Source of the DNA: Bordetella pseudohinzii
GTDB taxonomy: Bacteria; Pseudomonadota; Gammaproteobacteria; Burkholderiales; Burkholderiaceae_B
Reading direction: 5' to 3'
Length of the DNA stretch: 64,000 nt
Assembly (NCBI RefSeq): GCF_000657795.2
Contig: NZ_JHEP02000006.1
Location: 1-64,000, forward strand
The notes beneath the pieces were generated by a model that was given only the letters and a program-made list of their open reading frames with translations, did not search any database and was not told the DNA's origin. The position numbers and the translations under genes were made by a program. Shown piece after piece: positions 60,028-64,000 of the stretch. Positions within the stretch are counted from its first letter, which is position 1. Every line of letters begins with the position of its first letter.

Positions 60028-60886
60028 AGCGGGCGGCCCAGTCACGCGCGAACTGGTAGGCCACGCGGCCGGAGCGCGAGCCGCGCTCCAGCGCCCATTG
60101 CAGGGCTTCGGCGCGCGATGCCTCGATGCGGTCGGCCGGGCAGTTCAGCTCGCGCAGCCAGTGATGGACGATGTCCAGATAGTCGTCCTGCTTGAAGGGG
60201 TAGAAGGACAGCCAGAGGCCGAAGCGCTCGGACAGCGAGATTTTTTCCTCGACGGTCTCGCCCGGATGGATTTCGCCATCGGGCTGGTGCTTGGCCTGCA
60301 GGTTCTCGCTCATGTACTCGGGCATGAGATGGCGCCGGTTGGACGTGGCGTAGATGAGCAGGTTGTCGCCGCCGGCGGCCACCGAACCGTCCAGGACCGA
60401 CTTGAGGGCCTTGTAGCCGGCCTCGCCTTCTTCGAAGGACAGGTCGTCGCAGAACACGATGAAGCGCTCGGGGCGGGCGGCCACCAGTTCGACGATCTCC
60501 GGCAGGTCGCCCAGATCGCTCTTGTCGACCTCGATCAGGCGCAGGCCGCGGTCGCCGTAGGCGGCAAGCATGGCCTTGACCAGCGAGCTCTTGCCGGTGC
60601 CGCGCGCGCCGGTCATCAGCACGTTGTTGGCCGGTTTTTTCTCGAGGAACTGGCGCGTGTTGCGGTCGATGATTTCTTTCTGGCGCTCGATATGCTGCAG
60701 GTCGTCCTTCTGGATGCGCGCGACATGGCGCACGGCGTCCAGCCAGCCGCGCGAGCCGCGCCGGCGCCAGCGGAAGGCATGGGCGTTCCAGTCGATTTCC
60801 GGAGGCGCGGGGGGCAGCCAGGCTTCCAGTTGCGCCAGCACCCGCTCGGCGCGGGCGATCAGTTGGGTGAAATCAGTTGCGGTCAC
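60020..60886 (-). CDS. DUF815-type AAA+ ATPase
   Basis: A 288-residue ATPase with Walker A GARGTGKSS, Walker B FIVFCDDLSF and a sensor region LLIYATSNRRHLMPEYM. It matches the DUF815 group of small ATP-binding proteins, of unknown role, commonly next to the Nudix/MutT gene. GTG 60886 has AGGA upstream. It shares a transcript with the Nudix-TenI fusion. Confidence 0.85.
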   Translation of the reverse strand: MTATDFTQLIARAERVLAQLEAWLPPAPPEIDWNAHAFRWRRRGSRGWLDAVRHVARIQKDDLQHIERQKEIIDRNTRQFLEKKPANNVLMTGARGTGKSSLVKAMLAAYGDRGLRLIEVDKSDLGDLPEIVELVAARPERFIVFCDDLSFEEGEAGYKALKSVLDGSVAAGGDNLLIYATSNRRHLMPEYMSENLQAKHQPDGEIHPGETVEEKISLSERFGLWLSFYPFKQDDYLDIVHHWLRELNCPADRIEASRAEALQWALERGSRSGRVAYQFARDWAARYV

Positions 60887-60979
60887 TTCTTTTCCTAAGG
60901 GGGCATCGGTGTGAACAGCACGGTCTCGTGAGGACGCCGGCGCCGGCCAGGAGGTTGCAAAGGACGCGACGGCGATCGG

Positions 60980-61028
60980 GCGCCGCGCGGGTAGCGCGGC
61001 GCGCGCGGGACGGGCGTGACGCCCGTCC
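60980..61028. terminator. Tandem GC-rich stem-loops between argJ and the AAA ATPase gene
   Basis: GGACGGGC (61008-61015) pairs perfectly with GCCCGTCC (61021-61028) across GTGAC. A second stem, CGCCGCGC with GCGCGGCG, lies near 60980-61002. They sit directly beyond the argJ stop. No T-run follows, so termination is probable but not certain. Confidence 0.45.
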
Positions 61029-61041
61029 TCTTGGGGGCGAC

Positions 61042-62268
61042 TCAGGAACGGTAGTCGGCGTTGATGCTGACGTACTCGTGCGAGAAATCGCAGGTGTATA
61101 CGGTATCGCTGACCTGGCCCCGGCCCAGCGCGATGCGCACCAGGATCTCGGCCTGCTTCATGACGCGCTGGCCGTCTTCTTCCTTGTAGTCGGGGTTGCG
61201 GCCGCCGTCCTTGGCCACCAGCACATCGTCCAGCCAGAGGCGGATCTTGCCGGCATCCAGGTCGTCGATGCCGGCATAGCCGATGGCGGCCAGGATGCGG
61301 CCCAGGTTGGGGTCGGAGGCGTAGAAAGCGGTCTTGACCAGCGGAGAGTGAGCCACGGCGTAGGCGACCTTGAGGGCTTCCTCGGTGTTGCCGGCCTCTT
61401 CGACGCGGATGGTCATGAACTTGGTGGCGCCCTCGGCGTCGCGCACGATCTTCTGCGCCAGGTCGGCGGCGGCCTCGGCCAGGGCCTGGCGCAGGGCGGC
61501 GTAGTCGGCGTCGCTGGCGGCGTTGACCTGCAGGCCGGACTGGCCGGTGGCCATGACGATGAAGGAGTCGTTGGTCGAGGTGTCGCCGTCGATGGTGATG
61601 CGGTTGAATGACTGGTTGGCCAGTTCAAGCGCCAGCTTGTCCAAGAGCGGCTGGGCGATGCCGGCGTCGGTGGCCAGGAAGCTCAACATGGTCGCCATAT
61701 TGGGGCGGATCATGCCGGCGCCCTTGCTGATGCCGGTGAGGGTGACGGTCTTGCCGCCGATCTGCACGCGGCGCGAGAAAATCTTGGGCAGGGTGTCGGT
61801 GGTCATGATGCCGTGGGCGGCATTGAACCACTCGTTGCCGCCCAGCGCGGCCACGGCCTTGGGCAGGCCGGCCAGCAGGCGGTCCATGGGCAGCGGCTCC
61901 AGGATGACGCCGGTCGAGAAGGGCAGGACCTGCTCGGCGGGCACGCCCAGCAGCTTGCCCAGTTCGGCGCAGGTGTCTTCGGCGTTCTTCAGGCCCGGCT
62001 CGCCCGTGCCGGCATTGGCGTTGCCGGTATTGATGACCAGGGCGCGGATCGGGCCGCCCTTGGCCAGGTGGGCCTTGCTGACTTGGACGGGCGCCGCGCA
62101 GAAGCGGTTGCGCGTGAACACGCCGGCCACGGTGGCGCCCGGCGCCAGTCGGAAGACGGTCAGGTCGCGGCGGTTGGCCTTGCGGATGCCGGCCTCGGTC
62201 ACGCCGATTTCGACACCGGCGACGGGAAAGATTTCGGATTCGGAGGGAATCTGGAGATTAACGGCCAT
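61042..62268 (-). CDS. argJ: Bifunctional glutamate N-acetyltransferase/amino-acid acetyltransferase ArgJ
   Basis: A 408-residue Ntn-type enzyme of arginine synthesis that recycles the acetyl group from N-acetylornithine to glutamate. The self-cleavage site lies in [16 protein letters not shown], with Thr as the nucleophile of the beta chain. NTGNANAGTG is the oxyanion-hole region, and the end motif [16 protein letters not shown] is typical. It stands alone among arginine genes here. Confidence 0.95.
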   Translation of the reverse strand: MAVNLQIPSESEIFPVAGVEIGVTEAGIRKANRRDLTVFRLAPGATVAGVFTRNRFCAAPVQVSKAHLAKGGPIRALVINTGNANAGTGEPGLKNAEDTCAELGKLLGVPAEQVLPFSTGVILEPLPMDRLLAGLPKAVAALGGNEWFNAAHGIMTTDTLPKIFSRRVQIGGKTVTLTGISKGAGMIRPNMATMLSFLATDAGIAQPLLDKLALELANQSFNRITIDGDTSTNDSFIVMATGQSGLQVNAASDADYAALRQALAEAAADLAQKIVRDAEGATKFMTIRVEEAGNTEEALKVAYAVAHSPLVKTAFYASDPNLGRILAAIGYAGIDDLDAGKIRLWLDDVLVAKDGGRNPDYKEEDGQRVMKQAEILVRIALGRGQVSDTVYTCDFSHEYVSINADYRS

Positions 62269-62359
62269 GGGTACGTCTCGCTGGGCTGGGCGGTTGCGGC
62301 CGCCCGGACGGGGCGGCGGTCAAAACCCTATTATCCCACCGCTGGCGCGCCGGGGTGAG

Positions 62360-63364
62360 TCAGGGCCCCAGCCGCACGCTGGCGACGTCCAGCACGCCGG
62401 CCTCGCGGTTGCCCAGCACGGCGCGCACCGCGCCGTCGGGCGCCTGCAGCACGGATTTGCCGGCCGCGATTTCGCTGCCGCCGGCGCGCCGCGCGCTGCG
62501 GCCCCGGGAGGGCGAAAACAGCAGGTCGCCGGGCTGGGCGCCCGGCACCTTGGCGCCGGCCAGCGTCACCCGGGTGCCGGCCGGATAGCTCACCTCGCCC
62601 AGGGTGGATTCATGCGCCAGCAGGCCCTCGAAGCCCAGCCGGCGGCGGCCAGTATCCAGGCGCACCTCGGCCTTGAGCAGGTCCAGGCCGTCCAGCCGCA
62701 AGGCTTCGCTGCCGTCGGTGCGCAGCAGCCAGCCTTCGGGGATGGCCTGCAGCCAGGTGCCGGCGGGCAGTTGCTGCGCATCGAGCGGGTTGCCCGCCGC
62801 CAGATGGCAGCTGGCGAATTCGGGGCGGCCCTGGCGCAGCTGGAACTCGGCCATATGGCCGCGGCTGCAGGTCCAGCCGGAGACGGGTTCATCCTGCGCC
62901 AGGCCCAGGGACCAGGCGGTCGGACCGCCGGCCGCGTCGAAGTGCCGGAGGAGGCGGGCGGCCTTGACGCCGGCCACCGCCGTGGGGGCGGGGAAGTGCG
63001 CTTGCTCGAAGCTGGCGGGGGCGCCCGCCACGCGCAGGCGCAATTCGGTGCCGGCGGGCATGGCGATGCCGGCCAGCTCGCGCGCCTGGGCCAGGACGGT
63101 GCGCCGCGCGGCCTCGGCGCGCGCCACGCGCTGGTTCTCGACCCAGTCGCTGAGTTGCTGATACGGAAACAGGGCGCCGACGCCGGCCAGCACGGCCATG
63201 AGCATGGGGCCCAGGCGGCGATGGTCGGCCAGCCAGAGACGCGCATCGCGGCTGCGCGCCAGCATGGCCGCCCAGGTAAGCAGGGTCGCCAGGCAGACCA
63301 GGGACAGGCCCATGGTTACATAGAAATTGCCGCCAGGAAGAGATACCGGAATCATGCCGGGCAT
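62360..63364 (-). CDS. Membrane-anchored protein of unknown function
   Basis: A 334-residue protein I do not recognise. It has two hydrophobic N-terminal segments (FYVTMGLSLVCLATLLTWAA; LGPMLMAVLAGVGALFPYQ), then a long soluble part with beta-rich, Gly/Leu-rich sequence, two Cys (WTCSRGH, FASCHLAAG) and repeated Ala-Gly turns. The start may be 63364 or 63355; neither has a strong ribosome-binding site. It sits between a MarR gene and argJ on the same strand. Confidence 0.65.
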   Translation of the reverse strand: MPGMIPVSLPGGNFYVTMGLSLVCLATLLTWAAMLARSRDARLWLADHRRLGPMLMAVLAGVGALFPYQQLSDWVENQRVARAEAARRTVLAQARELAGIAMPAGTELRLRVAGAPASFEQAHFPAPTAVAGVKAARLLRHFDAAGGPTAWSLGLAQDEPVSGWTCSRGHMAEFQLRQGRPEFASCHLAAGNPLDAQQLPAGTWLQAIPEGWLLRTDGSEALRLDGLDLLKAEVRLDTGRRRLGFEGLLAHESTLGEVSYPAGTRVTLAGAKVPGAQPGDLLFSPSRGRSARRAGGSEIAAGKSVLQAPDGAVRAVLGNREAGVLDVASVRLGP

Positions 63365-63405
63365 TATGCGCTTTTTTGCCGTTCCGCCGCCCGGGCGGGC
63401 CGCCG

Positions 63406-63885
63406 CTATTGCCGGCGCGCCACCACTTGCAGCTTGAGTTCGCCCAGCGCCTTGTACAGGGCATCGCGGCTGGCTTCGGGCAGGTCGCCCAACAGGGATT
63501 TGACCCAGGACTCATGGGCGCGGGCCATGCGGGCAAAGGTTTTCTTGCCCTGCGGCGTGAGCTTGAGCACGGAGCTGCGCCGGTCCGATTCGACCTTGGT
63601 GCGCACCACCAGGCCTTCTTTTTCGAGCTGGTCGGTGATGCCGGTGATATTGCCGTTGGTGACCATCATGTGGCGCGACAGTTCGCCCATCTTCATGCCC
63701 TTGGGCGCGCGCTGCAGCTGGGCCATCAGGTCGAAGCGGGGCAGGGTGGTGTCGAAGTCGGCGCGCAGCCGGCTGCGGATCTCGGATTCGATCAGATTGC
63801 AGCAGGTCAGCAGGCGCAGCCAGAGCCGCAGGGCGTGGTGGTCTTCCGGCGCGGCGCGGCTTTCCAGATCGGGCGTATCGGTCAT
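63406..63885 (-). CDS. MarR-family transcriptional regulator
   Basis: A 159-residue winged-helix regulator. The recognition region is MKMGELSRHMMVTNGNITGITDQLEKEGLV, followed by the wing ESDRRSSVLKLTPQGKKTF. MarR proteins usually respond to phenolic ligands and control the adjacent genes. The gene whose tail lies at the right edge ends 18 bp upstream, on the same strand; aromatic degradation genes are frequent partners, but this is a guess. Confidence 0.9.
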   Translation of the reverse strand: MTDTPDLESRAAPEDHHALRLWLRLLTCCNLIESEIRSRLRADFDTTLPRFDLMAQLQRAPKGMKMGELSRHMMVTNGNITGITDQLEKEGLVVRTKVESDRRSSVLKLTPQGKKTFARMARAHESWVKSLLGDLPEASRDALYKALGELKLQVVARRQ

Positions 63886-63903
63886 GGTGGTCTCGGCGGG
63901 ATG

Positions 63904-64000
63904 TCAGGAGGCTGCCGGCCCGGGGGCCAGGCCCATTTGTTCGAGAATGGCGCGGGTGTGGGCGGCGCGGGGGTCGTTGAGCTTGAGGACCAGGTCGAAG
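63904..64000 (-). CDS. C-terminal end of an unidentified gene, truncated by the window edge
   Basis: Reading the minus strand from the edge gives an open frame of 31 codons (FDLVLKLNDPRAAHTRAILE..., stop TGA at 63904-63906) whose composition fits a real protein end. The rest lies outside the window. It shares orientation with the MarR gene 18 bp downstream. Confidence 0.55.
   Translation of the reverse strand, partial: FDLVLKLNDPRAAHTRAILEQMGLAPGPAAS

Overview
The window is high-GC betaproteobacterial DNA, most likely from a Bordetella or a close Alcaligenaceae relative. The best clue is a tandem pair of fimbrial subunits at the right end. They have the architecture of the Bordetella Fim2/Fim3/FimX/FimN family: mature start VDGTITI-GEI, one disulfide pair and a C-terminal TYVQYS-VVYP/IVYP. 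Other support comes from a Bug-type binding protein, a DUF3460 protein next to scpA, and the pilD-coaE-zapD order. No tRNA, rRNA, IS element or CRISPR array was seen.

Region 1 (1-10166) is the end of a surface-polysaccharide locus, one rightward unit with mostly ATGA stop/start overlaps. It holds an ABC-2 polysaccharide exporter (permease plus ATPase) and an acyl-carrier protein with a KAS III-type condensing enzyme and two SDR-type reductases. These are followed by a PglD/NeuD-type acyltransferase, two paralogous Rieske oxygenases, a second left-handed-beta-helix acyltransferase, a PglC-type initiating sugar transferase and a DegT-type sugar aminotransferase. The set suggests a sugar decorated with a purpose-made, possibly hydroxylated acyl group. 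Two pentanucleotide arrays lie here: one at the left edge and one inside the 3' end of the first Rieske gene.

Region 2 (10247-33893) is mainly housekeeping. It contains ubiJ-ubiB, a di-iron ferritin-like protein, the heptose-1-P adenylyltransferase, tolC-pcm, thiG-thiD and btuB-btuF. btuB sits behind a cobalamin riboswitch that is divergent from B12-dependent metH. A methyltransferase/XRE pair, mutY, a giant indolepyruvate oxidoreductase, a lone cheD and ftsEX complete the region.

Region 3 (34143-48430) contains an amino-acid ABC transporter (aapJQMP type) with intergenic hairpins, a Bug protein and a HemJ/CopD-like membrane protein. Then come an MFS pump-glpK pair, DUF3460-scpA-panC, an orphan LuxR-type HTH, an NlpE-like lipoprotein, and pilD-coaE-zapD without pilB or pilC.

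Region 4 (48606-57464) is an mdtABC-type RND operon with its own outer-membrane factor. Region 5 (57471-58931) holds the two orphan fimbrial subunits. Each has an eight-copy heptanucleotide array between its presumed start codon and its signal peptide, and both are out of frame in this copy, so both appear switched off. Region 6 (59068-64000) holds a Nudix-TenI fusion, an AAA ATPase, argJ, a membrane-anchored unknown protein, a MarR regulator and the tail of one more gene, all leftward.

The most striking signals are the heptanucleotide translational switches on the fimbrial genes, the pentanucleotide array that decides whether the first Rieske gene ends on the start codon of the second, and the ACP/KAS/SDR/Rieske decoration cassette.
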